A stretch of 64,000 bases of DNA from Tuctoria greenei (GCA_036927565.1 JAYESD010000006.1:105745353-105809352), one strand, 5' to 3'; positions 21,193-33,393 are shown, numbered from the stretch's first letter. Notes: generated from the sequence alone by a model not told the origin. Numbers and translations: made by a program.

Positions 21193-22800
21193 TGTTGATA
21201 GTTCTTAAGTAACACTAACAAATCATCTCTAGCAATGGTGCCAGAATTGCATATTGACGGCTACTAACATCACAAATATAAATCTGCAAGCGTACGGAAG
21301 CTATCGATGTAGCATTTCCCCTTTAAGAGTATTCCCAAGGGTGTCATTTATATTCTCCCAAAGGAAGACTAGGTGGACGCAAAGCAATCATCAAATGGAG
21401 AGGATAGTTTGGTCTAGGTAGGGTTATAGCAAAGATGGTATAAGAAAAATTGGAGGTAGTGTGACACACATAAGAGCATTCTATCCTAAGGGGATAAACG
21501 AGGCAAAGAGGGACTAGGCTAAGAGTTAGGTAGATAGTCCTACTGTCCTTCTAATATACATATACATATCCTAAACTAGTTACTAATGAGCATATTAATT
21601 ATGAATTCTCATTCTAAGTTGATTAATACATCCGGTACGGGTTTACCCCTAGCAACACTGGGACGACCTCTGCCAAGAGCCTGTGGCATATCCGAACGTG
21701 GAGGATTACAATGGACATATAGGGCTATCACCACCTATTGCCTACCTATTCAATCCGTGGGTCAACAAGACATTCAACACTACTTATCTATCCTAGCACC
21801 ATGCTAGCATAATAAGTAATTACCTTAGGAGCCTAGGCATAAGACATCCTAAGGCAATGAACCAAATCCTTGTTGAACTAATGTCAATACATAGCATAAG
21901 TGATTCATATTAAGATAATCATGTCATAGCTAATTAGACTATAGTGGGGGTTTGTAGTACTTATGATGATATAAATAGAATGGTAAAGCATAATCATAAA
22001 TACTACTCCTACCTCATATATGGAATCCACAATCAAACAAGAAACGCTTCATCGAAGTATATGAACAATAGAGGACTAAAGATAACATCTTTATTAAGAG
22101 CAAAGTTACAAATACAAATAGGAATATGAGAGCCATACCTTTGGCAATTAGGAATTGGGAAGAGACTCCTTCTACTCCTCTCGTACTTGTACTATGGACT
22201 AGAGGCTCTCCTCTCTGCAGCCTAAACTCCTCTAAAATTATGGAGAGTAGTGGATACAATGGAAAGAGTACTCAAGTGATGTGTGTGAGGTGAGGGTAGG
22301 GGCTCCTATTTATAGGTGGAGGAGGGTCGGTTCCCGCCACCAAAAGCACACAAATAAGTCACCACTGACTTCTTCAAACCCGGAGGAGCCACCATGTGGA
22401 AGCTAACCGAGTTTGGCACTAGGAAGGGGTCGGCTGAACCACCAGGTCGGTCGACCTGGTCTTGGCTTCAAACGTCCTGTGCTTTCTCTAGGTTGCTTCT
22501 AGGTGGGTCCCATTGACTGATAAAGGGTGTACACCGTTGGGTGGCCTCATATACTTCTGTTTGTGGGCCATTTTATATATGTGGTGCAACATGTCGACAC
22601 TTGATCGGCTGGAATGATATTTTATAGGATCGCTTCCTCTCTTATACCTCATTTCCTGCAATAATTCCTTGCAAGCACTATTTCTCCAAGAACAAGTGGA
22701 AATAGGTTAAATAGAAAGGTGATGTGTGCAAGAAATGACAATTCCTTCACATCATTGAGTTATATTTACAAGTGAAATTGGTATATAACAGCTGTGAACA
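21193..22800 (-). repeat. 3' LTR of E4
   Basis: The 1608-bp LTR runs from TGTTGATAGTTCTTAAG to CAGCTGTGAACA on the plus strand. It matches the 5' LTR at 28894. TATA (CCTATAAATAGG, minus strand) lies at 22306-22317. A palindromic AGGTCGGTCGACCTGG is at 22443-22458. ORFs in it are chance. Confidence 0.85.
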
Positions 22801-24125
22801 AACTCTCCCAAGCTTATCCTTTGCTTGTCTCGGGCAAAATCAAGACTTTAGGTTGATGATCAGGAGTTGCTACAATGTTTTATTTTTCAAAAGTACTATA
22901 TGCACAACAAATTACTCTACCTAGTATTGCAAAAATTGGCATGGTACTTCACCCATCCCACGTCATTATGTGGCTTATGCGATTTCCTATATTCATGGGT
23001 GGTTGAGAGATAGGACAACAAATGGAGCAGACATACTCTAGAAATCAAGTTCCACTCAAATTCTCGAGATTTCAATTAAAAATTTTAAGTACCTCGATTT
23101 GATTCTCTTAGTATCTCCTTTATGTTAGTGGAAATATATCCTCCAAGGCATTTTGCCTAAATTCATCCTACCTCTACATAAGGCTTGTATGTGGAGCTTG
23201 GTAGGGAATATAGTAGGCATATTTGCAACACATGATATTGCTATGTCAAAAAAGCAAGCCTTAGGAGAAATCATATAAAAACTATTTGACTCAAGACATG
23301 TGCATGTGTGATCGAATGGAGGTGGATGTGGATATTTTAGATGACTCCTTTTTTAATTGACTATCTTATTTTGCAGAGATGAAACATGGCTACTTTATTC
23401 TCTCATGCTTTCATGTAAGCATGCTTTTTCTTTTTTTTTTTCTTTTTCTTGTAGCCATGTCTTCTAATCCCTTTTTATTCAATAAATTTTTTAGAGAGTA
23501 CTAAGCATGAAGTGTATGGAGTTTCTCTTTTTATTGTTGAATGGTTGTATGATGGGAATTTGCTTACTTCTAGTGTAGAAGTATAGCATGTGCAAATTAA
23601 GTCTTGAATTAAAAAAATAATGAATGAAATCTCACATAGGTCTATACTAGTTTGGCAAAGCTCAATGTGAAGACTAATAGCGTATATATAAGTTCTAACA
23701 ATGTAATGTATCATATGACTTTGGTAGGTATTTCTAATCAAACGAGAGTAACTCAAATCTTTTTATAATTTCCTCCAGAAATCTAAGTTCCACTTTCAAA
23801 CTAGGAATAGTAGCCCTATCACTATATCATATCTCACAACAACTTAGAATGGATTAAGCTTGTGCTACCCATAATTTCCAAATCAAGGTAAAAGTAATTT
23901 TACCAATGAGAACAATATGTTGGAGAGTAGTAAGCTGTAAACTAGGGACTTAGAAAAAATAAAACATAGCAACTATTCATCATTTCATCTACGTGAATTC
24001 CAAGTCTTTCTTACCACACATATTTTATGTTATTTGAAAACAAATCTATACTTCTTAACTTTATATGTGTATATGCAAGGTGGACGATGGAAAATAAATA
24101 TGCAAAGGGGTTGATACAATTTACC
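22801..24125 (-). other. 3' non-coding region and polypurine tract of E4
   Basis: On the minus strand the polypurine tract AAGCTTGGGAGAGTT touches the LTR and is preceded by CCCGAGACAAGCAAAGG. The same order is found in E1. A 9-bp inverted repeat, CATGGCTAC (23385-23393) and GTAGCCATG (23451-23459), matches the E1 hairpin. No gene is supported in this 1.3-kb AT-rich stretch. Confidence 0.7.
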
Positions 24126-24720
24126 TCAAGTGGGGGTCCTCCCCAAAGCTAGTTCTTCTCTCGCCTTCGTGATGAGGGTTGAACCCTTGATGACGGAAGT
24201 ATGCCGCGAGATCGGCTCGTTGTTGTTGTATCGTGGAGTTGAAGTTGGTGAATTGAGCATCCATGTGTTGTTGCTAGTCTTAGGAACCTTGGACATGCCC
24301 TTGGAGAGTGTTGTAGATGTCACCCGTTCTCACTTCAATGTCTTCCATACACCTTGTGAGATCCGTCGTTCCTTGGCTACAGTCATAATGACTTCTAGGT
24401 GAAGAGGAACAATATCTTCTCATGGACGTTGGAGGCAAGATGCTTGAGCTTGAAGTGGATAGGGGTGGTTCCCATGCGACAAACGGCCATCCATGCCAAT
24501 ATGGGCCTTAGGTCTCAAACGATGGAGGTTGAGTCCATCCGGATGCATCACCATTGGGTCCTCTTTGTCTTCGTACTCATGGACCATGGAGGTTGTCGAA
24601 GGCATGGCTGCTCTCCTTGTGTGGCTTCTAGTTACCCTGCCCAAGATATTACTTCTTCGGGCTTCCTCGATGGGAAGAAGGTCAATGGTTAGCCTTTGGT
24701 ATTATTACAAATGAAAATCT
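24126..24720 (-). pseudogene. E4 distal ORF fragments after ORF1
   Basis: Two short frames (24420-24644 and 24126-24323) follow the ATHILA-like ORF1 without a clear break. The first is basic and His-rich; the second is Thr/Ser-rich and ends EELALGRTPT. They are probably the frameshifted C-terminus of the ORF1 product. I do not recognise a domain. An alternative is unrelated chance frames, but the position before the 3' non-coding region matches E1. Confidence 0.4.
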
Positions 24721-25685
24721 GGGTTAGGTAACCGAATTTTATTACAAAGCCGGGATAATAGAACATCAAAGAGCCATCTTGATCATGCTTAAGGGTATGT
24801 CCTTGCAGTAAAAAATCTTCATTAATTAATTATCTCTTATTTTCAATATACTCAAATGAAGAATTCTAGTGCTCCTACCCTAGTAGCAATATGGGTAATC
24901 AATAAAGTGCATTCAATTGCCCCTATTCTTGGAATGTAATCTAACCATTGTGTCATCATGACAATAACTGGAGCAACATTTATCTTTTTAACCATGACGA
25001 ATAAATTTTCAGCTCATCTTCACGCACTACCCTTACATCTCCTCTAGGGAACATAGTCATATCCACCCATCTATTAATGAAGCGTAAAGTAGGGTTGTGC
25101 AAGTGGCTATTCCTAGGTGCACTACATCTCACCGCTCTAGTGAATTCATACCAAAAACTTTGTTTGTTAAACTTATGCAAAATGTCTAAATCTAGCAAAC
25201 AACGTTTATGAAAGCCTAGGATTTCATTTAATTCTATCCATAGTATGTTGTATTCTTTTTGAAATAATCTAAAAGAAATACCATCAAATCCTATTTTGAG
25301 TGTGCAAAGGAATTGTACGGACGAAGGCATGAACCTCTCTCCTCTATGTGAGCAAAGTTTTCTCATCCTAGTGCACACCAAATGGAAAAGAATTTAGAAC
25401 CCATACCTATTTTAGAGATCAAATCCGGATTGTATGCTTTGGTATGAGAAAACTTACAACCTTGGAGGATCTTGCGTGCTTGATCTTCAACTTCACTTTG
25501 CATGTCGAGGTCATTGTCATGGAGGAGTTGGTGCGGGTTGCTCCTCTCACTCGTGGTAGTGTCCTCACATACACTCCCCTGTGAACTTGGTGTAGCAACA
25601 GAAGAGGGGCATGCACTTGAGTCTCCACCATGGCTTGATCTTGCAGCCTCCTTCCTCTTCCAAACAACTTCTTCATTCCTTTCAT
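24721..25685 (-). pseudogene. E4 ORF1, ATHILA ORF-1-like protein
   Basis: The start is the ATG of MKGMKKLFGRGRR at 25685, the same start as in E2. The Ser-rich N-terminus, the KFSHTKAYNPDLISKIGM linker, and the LFQKEYNILWIELNEILGF and SFWYEFTRAVRCSAPRN motifs identify the ATHILA-like domain. It continues with NPTLRFINRWVDMTMFPRGDV and reads on through the point where E2 is interrupted. Frameshifts near 25390 and 25000 break it. It keeps CAA codons where E2 has TAA, so it is the less decayed copy. It may be an envelope-like or accessory protein; its function is not known. Confidence 0.78.
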
Positions 25686-26345
25686 GACCATAAAAAACAA
25701 GACACGACAAGGCTAAAACTTGGAAGAGGTGATTTTAGTAAAAGCAAAACCCCCGACGAATATTTCGTTGAAGAGCTTGAGAGCAAATTGCAAATGCGAA
25801 CAGAAGCAAATCTTTTTGGGTTGGATTTGAGCAAGAGTGCTTCAATGAAGAGCAAGAAAAACAATGTGAGCAAAGATTGACTTTTAGGAGGTGTGAAATG
25901 AGGTGAAGTGTGAAGAGGGGTGCTCTTCATGGCCACCATTTATAGTGTAGACCCCCCAACGGTCACAAGGGAACCAAATGTAGCCATTGGAGGAGAAGGA
26001 GCCAAAATGGCCCTTTCCCATGTCCACTGAATAGGGGGTCGGCCGAACTGACTTATGGGCCCCCTCTTCCCCTTTTGACAGGTGGCTCCCCAACAAATAT
26101 AAAATTAACACATTGATGAAATGCCACATTTGCAGTTTAGAAAAATTGTTTTCCAAATAAAAATCCATTTTTTCAAAACCCAACAATTTTCTTTTTGTGA
26201 AAAAATAAATAAATAAAATGATTGTTGAGAATAGAAGATTCTCGACTTGCTAAGAAGAACAAAATATGCAGTGGGGAAAATCAAAGTAAATGGGAGAAAA
26301 CCAAATGAAGAGAAAATAAAAATCAATGAAAAGATAACTACCAAG
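25686..26345 (-). promoter_or_regulatory. E4 intergenic segment with a possible internal promoter
   Basis: This is the counterpart of 19556-20225 on the other strand. The minus strand has CTATAAATGG (25936-25945), preceded by a CCAATGG/CCGTTGG-type block and a GGGTCGGCCGAAC motif. Conservation of this segment in two copies lacking RT and integrase suggests it was fixed in a common ancestor. Confidence 0.5.
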
Positions 26346-27046
26346 TTAACCTATTGGCTTAGTCTCACCACCGTCCAATGAGACGGACATTCCTCCTTCT
26401 TCATTTCTTGACATCCGCGCTTGAAGGGATGGGCTCAGATGGCTTGTCTTGCTGCTTCCGCCATTCCTTCTTTTGCCGGCTTGGTGGAATTGGGTCTTGG
26501 GGAGGCCCAGACTTCTCTGTCTTCTTCGGGTGTCAGAGTTGACGATAAGACGGGTTATCCGCATAGATAAATTTCCTCATGAATGTGATGAGTGGGTCCA
26601 CCTTTGGAGGTGTGATTACAACCTCTTCAATGTGCTTAACATTCGGCCCATACTTGATATGGATCATGGAGCTGCTCCAACTTTGGGTGAAAGATAAACT
26701 TATCCTCCTTCCATGAATATGGAAGTGGATTTCTCCATCTCCCACATCTATACAAGCCTTCACGGTGCTTAGGAATGGTCACCAAGGATGAGCGATGTAC
26801 CCTTCTCGACCTCCATGTCGAGCACCACGAAATCAACGGGTATGAAGCAATTCTGGATTTTCACCGGAACATCTTCAGTGCTACCCGTCAGATAACGGAC
26901 TGAAGAGTCAGGCAGTTCGAGCTGCATTGGTGTTGGAGTAAGCTCCGTGAAGTTCAGCTGGTAAATAACCACCTTGGACATCACACTCACACTTGCTACA
27001 AGGTCACAAAGGTCCTTGTCCAAGTAGTGAACCCCAATTGAGCGTG
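26346..27046 (-). pseudogene. E4 protease region (Athila-type, broken)
   Basis: Frames 26769-27023 and 26533-26763 together carry the retropepsin-like domain. It begins MDKDLCDLVASVSVMSK, then LPDSSVRYLTGSTEDVPVKI, PVDFVVLDMEVEKGTSLILG and HIKYGPNVKHIEEV. It aligns with the E2 protease. The active-site neighbourhood reads DLVAS in place of DLGAS. A frameshift near 26765 splits it. The terminal Arg/Ser-rich segment ends GGETKPIG and is followed directly by the promoter-like segment, not by RT. Confidence 0.78.
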
Positions 27047-28627
27047 ATGTTGTAGGACATCCAGGGTACTTCTTCTTTTTGGAAGCCTGTTAAGGATGGT
27101 TGCACTGTAGTATTTCATAAGCTTGACAACCTCAGTGGTGGGCAATATGGCCGCTTGTTATTCAATATGTCCTTACGATAGCAAGCATAAGTGGGTACTT
27201 GCATCACATCAATCAAGGGCACATTGATGTGGATTTTCTGGATAACCTCAACAAAGCGATTGAATTGCTCATCCACTATTGGCTTCCTTTGCCTGTGATG
27301 GAATGGCAATAAGATGGTGTCTTCAAAGTGCTTGGCCATGCTCTCACTAAGTGGTTCACTGATGCCAACAGGGACATCCTCCTTCTCTTTTGTAGTTGTC
27401 CTCTTCTCTTGTGTGGGATACGGTGGGTCACGAGTGGTCTTTCCACCTCACATAGCCACCACATTCACTATTTCCATTAGAGGAACAACTGCAGTGAGTT
27501 GAGCCAATTGAGTTTCTAATATCTTGTTGAAGCTCAATTGATTCTTTAAGGTCGAGGATAGTCCTTCAATTTTGGCATTAATGCTTTCTAGGGTCTTGTC
27601 ATTAGCCGACAGTTTCTTGGATAGAGCATCATTGATTCAGCCGGCTAATGCAAAGCTCTCTCAAGTTGGGTTGATTTCCATTATTGCTATTGTTGTTGTA
27701 CCAACCTTCAAAGAATGGGCATGGTTGGCCCCACCCTTGACCTCCTGGATTATAGCCATTGTTGTTCCCATGTTAGGTACATATAGGGCATCCTCGCGGG
27801 TTTCTGAGCAGTCGTTGCCCAAATGGCCCGTGTTGCCACATACTTCACATTTGATATGAGAATCTAAGGCATAGGCATTACCAAGCACCTCACCATTGGC
27901 TTGTCCATCTATCTTCATCATAAGGAGGTCCAATTTAGTAGAGATCATGTCCACCTGCTTCAAGGTGTGCATGCCTCACTGGCGAGTATGGAGACGCTCG
28001 TTGCTCCATCCCATGTTTGACACCATCTTCTAAATCAATTCTTTGGCTTTGGGCACCGTCAATGAGAAGAAGGCACCTCCAGCAGCAACATCAACATGGT
28101 GACGGGTGAAAGGGATCAGCCCAATGTAGAAGTTTTGGATAAATAGCCAATCATCCATCCCATGGTGGGGGCAGGCCAGAATGTACCCCTGAAGCCTTTC
28201 CCAAGCCTTGGGATTAGACACCTTGGCGTCTTGCTGGAAGCTGGAAATCCTTTCACGCATGGCATTGGTCTTGCCCAACGGAAAGAACTTGGCGAGGAAT
28301 GTTGTAGAACACTTTTCCCAAGTGTCCACTTCGGTTTGTGTAGAAGCACTGTTTCGCTCTCCTAGGAAGAGAGAACGGAAACAACATAAGACACGCAACA
28401 TCAGGAGATATGTCCTTGATCTTAAAAGTGTTGTAGATCTCACGGAACTGTTGCTGGTGAGCACTTGCATCCTTATTAGCCTTCCTACAAAATCGGTTGG
28501 CTTGCCCCATAGTGATCAGGCCAGTCTTGATTTCGAAGTTCATGTCTCCCGTGTTTGTGTGCCCAACAGGCACATTGTTTGCAAAGGGAGCCAAAAACTG
28601 ACGAAGGGACTTATCGGCCATTGCCAT
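27047..28627 (-). pseudogene. gag: E4 Gag (retrotransposon gag domain and CCHC knuckle)
   Basis: The start at 28627 gives MAMADKSLRQFLAPFANN. A frameshift near 28260-28350 moves the gag domain to the frame 28030-28470. That frame has ISSFQQDAKVSNPKAWERL and CPHHGMDDWLFIQNFYIGL, the usual gypsy Gag core. A third frame (27661-27972) has a complete knuckle, CEVCGNTGHLGNDC, before an Asn/Gly-rich tail. From 27115 to 27440 a spacer reads ESMAKHFEDTILLP and leads into the protease. It would package element RNA. The domain is well preserved, but at least three shifts make the gene inactive. Confidence 0.82.
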
Positions 28628-28868
28628 TTCGGTTGTTGTTGTAGTTACATTGGCTTACTTTGCCGCACGACGCTTCTGAGGAGTAACAACACGAGGTCAA
28701 TCTCTCAGAAGGGATTCGGGATCTTCAACAAAGTTTTTCGGCAAGCGGAAACCAGACATACACTTCCATGTTTTCACATAAAATGCAAAAACAAGAAAGG
28801 GCTATCCTACTAAAACCTACCAAAGCTCCTATCCGATTAACTCAATCATGCAATACTACGACTGCCTT

Positions 28869-28885
28869 CCCCGACAACAGTGCCA
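28869..28885 (-). other. Primer binding site of E4
   Basis: The minus strand reads TGGCACTGTTGTCGGGG, a slightly changed form of the TGGCGCCGTTGCCGGGG site used by Athila/Tat gypsy elements (Asp-type tRNA). Eight bases separate it from the 5' LTR end at 28894. Confidence 0.8.
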
Positions 28886-28893
28886 AAAAATCT

Positions 28894-30469
28894 TGTTGAT
28901 AGTTCTTAAGTAACAATAACAAATCATCCCTGGCTATGGTGCAAGAAATGCTTGTTGACGGCTACTAACATCACAGATATAAGTTCGCAAGCGCACAAAA
29001 GCTACCAATGTAGCATTTCCCATTTAAGAGTATTCCCAAGGGTGTCATTTATATTCTCCCAAAGGAAGGCTAGGTGGACACAAAGCAATTGTCAAATGGA
29101 GAGGATAGGTTGGTCTAGGTAGGGTTCTGGCAAGGATGGATAAAGTATATATTGGAGGTAGTGTGACACACACAAGAGCATTCTATCATAAGTGGTAAAT
29201 GAGGCAAAGAGGGACTAGGCTAATAGTTAGGTATATACTCCTAATGTGCTTCTAATATACATATACATAGCCTAAGTTAGTAATAATGATCATATTAATT
29301 ATGAATTCTCATGCAAAGTTGATTAACACATCGGGCACAAGTTTACCCCTAGCAACACTAGGACGACTCCCGCCAAGAGCCTGTAGCATAGCCGAACGTG
29401 GAGGATTACAAAGGATAGATAGGGCTATCACCACCTACTGCCCACCTCTTCAATCTGTGGGTGTACGAGACATTCAATGCTACTTATGTACTCTAGCACC
29501 ATGCTAGCATATTAAGAAATTACCTTAAGAGCCTAGGCACAAGCCATCCTAAGGCAATGAACTAAATCATTGTTGAACCAACGTTAATACATAGCATAAG
29601 TGATTCATATTAACATATTCATGTCATATATAATTAGACTATAGTGGGGATTTGTAGTGTTTATGATGATACAAAGAGAATGGTATAGCATAATCATAAA
29701 TACTACTCCTACCACATATTTGGAATCCACAATCAAACAAGAAACGCTTCATCCAAGTATATGAGCAATAGAGGACAAGATAACATATTTATTAAGAGCA
29801 AAGTCACAAATACAAATACGAATATGAGTACCATACCTTTCCCAATTAGGAATGGGAAGAGACTCCTTCTACTCCTCTCCTACTTGGACTATGGACTAGA
29901 GGCTCTCCTCTCTACAGCCTAAACTCCTCTAAACCTATGGAGAATAGTGGATACAATGGAATGAATACTCAAGTGGTGTTTGTGTCAAGTGAGGGTAGGG
30001 GGTCCCATTTATAGATGGAGAAGGGTCGGTTCCCACCACCAAAAGCCCGCGAATTAGCGACCACTGACTTCTTCAAGCCAGGAGGAGCCAACAACGTGGA
30101 AGCTGACCGAGTTTGGCGGTAGGAAGGGGTCGGCCAAACCACCAGGTCAGCGAACCTGGTCTTGGCTCCAAACGACCTGTGCTTTCTCTAGGTGGCTTCC
30201 AGGTGGATCCCATTGACTGATATAGGGTGTACACCATTGTATGGCCTCATATACTTCTTTTTGTGGGCCATTTGATCCATGTGGTACCACATGTAGAAGC
30301 TTGATTGGCTGGGATGATATTTTATAGGATTGTTTCCCCTCTTTTACCTTATTTCCTTCAATAATTCCTTGCTTGCAATATTTCTCCAAGGACAAGTGGA
30401 AAGAAGTTAAATAGAAAGGTGATGTGTGCAAGAAATGACAATTCCTTCACATAATTAAGTTATATTGAT
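28894..30469 (-). repeat. 5' LTR of E4 (outer end truncated)
   Basis: This aligns with 21193-22800 throughout, including TATA at about 30006-30016 and the AGGTCAGCGAACCTGG motif. It stops at GTTATATTGA, about 30 bases before the expected TGTTCACAGC end, where it meets the E5 LTR head-to-head. Confidence 0.8.
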
Positions 30470-30520
30470 AATTCCACCCAATTTCACACGTCAATATAAC
30501 TCAATTATGTGATGGAAATA
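30441..30520. repeat. Head-to-head LTR junction (inverted repeat with about 22-bp centre)
   Basis: The left arm (TTCACATAATTAAGTTATATTGA) and right arm (TCAATATAACTCAATTATGTGA) are imperfect reverse complements, with about 22 bp between them. They are the 5' terminal parts of two LTRs facing away from each other. Both LTRs lack their TG termini. Confidence 0.8.
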
Positions 30521-31992
30521 CCATTTCTTGTACACATTACCTTTCTATTTAACCTATTTCCGCTTTTCCTTGGAGAAATAGTGCATGCATAAATTTATTG
30601 TAGGAAATGAGGTAATAGAGAGGAGCAATCCTGCAAAATATCATCCCAGCCAATCAAGTGATGACATGTGGCAACACATGGATCAAATGGTCCACAAACA
30701 GAAGTATCCGAGGTCATCCAACGGTGTATCACCTATATCAGTAATGGGGACCCACCTGTCAGGAACCTGGAGAAACACAGCCCCAACGTAGCCCTGAGTA
30801 GGTTGGCCGACTTGGTTCTGGCGCCAAACTCGATCATTCGACACGTGTTGGCTCCTTCCGGCTTCCTGAAGATGATTATGACTGATTCACACACATTTGA
30901 TGGCAGGAACCAACTGTTCTCCACTATAAATAGGACCCCCTACCCTCAATTCACACATACCACTTGAGTATTCATTCAATTGTATCCACTACTCTCCATA
31001 GGTTTAGAGGAGTTTAGGCTATAGAGAGGAGAGCTTCTAGCCCACAGTCCAAGTTAGGAAGGGAGTAGAAGGAGTATACCTTTTCCCAATTCCAAATTGC
31101 GAAAGGTATGACTCTCATATTCCTATTTGTATTTGTGACTTTGTTCTTAATAAATATGTTATCTTTAGTCTTCTTTTATCCATATACTTGGATGAAGTGT
31201 TTCTTATTTGATTATGGGTTCCATGTACTTGGTGGGAATAGTCTTTATGATCATGCCTTAATATCATTATACTATCATCATAAACACTATAAAACCCATT
31301 ATAGTTTAATTAGTTATGATATGTCATGTTAATAGGAATAACTTATGCTATGTCTCAACATTGGTTCAACGGTGTTTAGGTTAGTCATTGCCTTAGGATG
31401 GTTTGTGCCATGGCTCCTAAGGTATTTACTTAATATGCTAGCATGGTGCTAGGATAGTTAAGTAGGGTTGGATGTCTCATAGACCCACAGATTGAAGAGG
31501 TAGGCAGTAGGTGGTGACAACCCTATTTGTCCTTGTAATCCTCCATGTTCGGCTATTCCACGGGTTCTTTGTGGGAGTCGTCCTAGTGTTGCTAGGGGTA
31601 AACCCGTGCCCGATGTGTTGAACAACTTAGCATAAGAATTGACCTTTGACATGTTCATTAGTATCTAACTTAAGCTATGTATATGTATACAAGAAGCATT
31701 GTAGAAGGAACTCCCTAACTCTTAGCCTAATCCCAATTTGACCCATTTACCCCCCTTAGAATAGGATTCTCTTGTGTGTGTCACACTACCTCTACATATC
31801 TATTACCCATCCTGACTAGAACCATACCTAGACCAATCTAGCCTCTTCATATGATGACTGCTTTACTTCTACCTAGGCTTCCTTTGGGAAAATATAAATG
31901 ACACCCTTGAGAATATTCTTTAATAGGAAATGCTACTTCGATAGTTACCGTGCACTTGCATATTTTTTTATGTGATGTAAGAAACGTCAAAA
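30484..31992 (+). repeat. 5' LTR of E5 (same family as E4, 5' end truncated)
   Basis: This LTR is in the plus orientation, with CTATAAATAG at 30924-30933 and a GGTTGGCCGACTTGG motif at 30798. Its right end, AACGTCAAAA, is a changed AACGTCAACA. A primer binding site follows, so it is a 5' LTR. Its interior is missing: E6 sequence starts about 30 bases after the PBS. Confidence 0.8.
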
Positions 31993-32000
31993 ACCATTTC

Positions 32001-32018
32001 TGGCGCCGTTGCCGGGGA
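32001..32018 (+). other. Primer binding site of E5
   Basis: TGGCGCCGTTGCCGGGGA is the canonical Athila/Tat site (complementary to an Asp-type tRNA end). It faces right, away from the E4 primer binding site on the other side of the LTR pair. Confidence 0.88.
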
Positions 32019-32039
32019 TGATTTGTTTGTGTTTTTAGT

Positions 32040-33393
32040 AGCCGTCATGAAAATTTTGTTCCCTCCAAGATTTGTGTTGAGGTTTCCTTCAGAGGGGATT
32101 TCCGTAAGAAATTTCTCAATGGGCACCTGAATCGTAATGTCGAAGTCTCGGACTTCGAACACATGGAAATCAAGGATAAGCTCAACATTTTTGTGTCTTA
32201 CCAACACTTCTTGCAGAATCCCATGTCCTTCAGGAATATTTCCAAATGTATCTCGGAAGGATTTTTGTGTTGGTGCCAATCGCCTAAAATGGTGAGAGCA
32301 CAAGTATCGGAAATGATATTTGCTCCAACGTAGGGATTATAAAGAACTCACATTATTGCTCCTCTAATATGACATAGAATGGTGGCTAAGGGTGAGGTCA
32401 TCCGAAGGATATCGGGTGAGTTCTCAACTTCTGGCGTGCATTCTGAACTCAAAATAGAAGTCAACTCCTTGACCGTCTCTTAGAGGTATACTCCATTGGG
32501 CGGGTCGGGTGGAGTTGGAGGCAATGATGGCTTCCTTTGGTAGCAGTACCTTGAGGTATTTCCATAACCTTCAAAAATCTCGTCGTAGAAGTAGTATGGA
32601 AACTCTAAAGGAATAATTCCTTCATCCTTTGATGGTTTAGGTTAGGGAGCGGATTCTACAAGCAAGGTAGGTGACGGACATTATTCTGGTTCTTCCTTGG
32701 CTATGGGAGTGTCCTTGATACTCGACGCGGCTTTCTCTTAGGGAGGTCTATTAAGACCCGTACAGAAGGAGGCATTTTTATAGAATTCGATCTATAATTT
32801 CCTTACCTTCTTTTGGCATCTTATGGAGGAAAGACCCTCCAGCCGTAATATTGAGATATAGGGCCAATTCTTTGTTAGTCCCATGAAGAAATGTTGCAAT
32901 AACAACAGATTAGGGATTAACGAATATGGGCAAGAATTTCGCAAAAGAGAAAACCTATTCCAAACTGCACCTATCGATTCCTTCTCCATTGGTTGGAAGC
33001 CTAGTACCTCCATTCGTATGGAAACAATTCGGGGTTGGAAAGAAAGCAAGACAAAAATCTTCTCGTGATTCTCTCCAATCATCGTTTGCTTTTCCAACAT
33101 TATGGGTGTAACATCGTTTCATTTTTTTCTTTGAGAGGAAAAGGAAACAGCTTCCATTTAAGTGTTTTTTGTGTCATGCCTTCAATTAAAAGGAAAGAAC
33201 AGAATTATTCAAAATCTCCCAAATAATGGTAAGGGTTTTCACAATACGTTCCTGAGAAGGATTGTTCCTGAACCATGGCTATAAAGCCAAGGCGGAGTTC
33301 ATAGCTGGTTAAGCAAATAGGTTCCACTGATGGCAGTGGCTCGCAGAGCTCGCCCTCTGGGACAGAATATGGAAGAATGGTAGGCTGCTCCAT
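32040..33393 (-). pseudogene. gag: E6 gag and protease remnant (Athila/Tat-type gypsy)
   Basis: A start at 33393 (MEQPTILPYSVPEGE) lies about 80 bases from the E6 primer binding site. The frame 33205-33393 ends CENPYHYLGDFE, the usual N-terminal gag motif. The frame 32792-33100 continues with EKESIGAVWNRFSLLRNSCP and FFMGLTKNWPYISI, the Gag core. About 500 bases of acidic, broken sequence follow. Frame 31968-32303 has FHVFEVRDFDITIQVPIEKF, the post-protease segment found in Tat/Athila pol. It is cut off at about 32040 by the E5 LTR-PBS fragment. RT is not present. Confidence 0.72.

Larger units (their letters stand above)
21193..30469 (-). mobile_element. E4: LTR-to-LTR Athila-type element without RT and integrase
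   Basis: Minus-strand order is 5' LTR (28894-30469, outer end truncated), primer binding site (28869-28885), gag (about 27047-28627), protease (26346-27046), internal promoter-like segment, ORF1 (24790-25685), a distal ORF (24126-24720), 3' non-coding region, polypurine tract and 3' LTR (21193-22800). RT, RNase H and integrase are absent between protease and ORF1. E4 is inserted in ORF1 of the sibling element E2, in the opposite orientation. No matching target duplication was found, because the right end is fused to the E5 LTR. Confidence 0.8.

Noticed and set aside
28208..28813. Plus-strand ORF of 201 codons
   Set aside because: Antisense to E4 gag; long only because the gag strand is biased in codon use.
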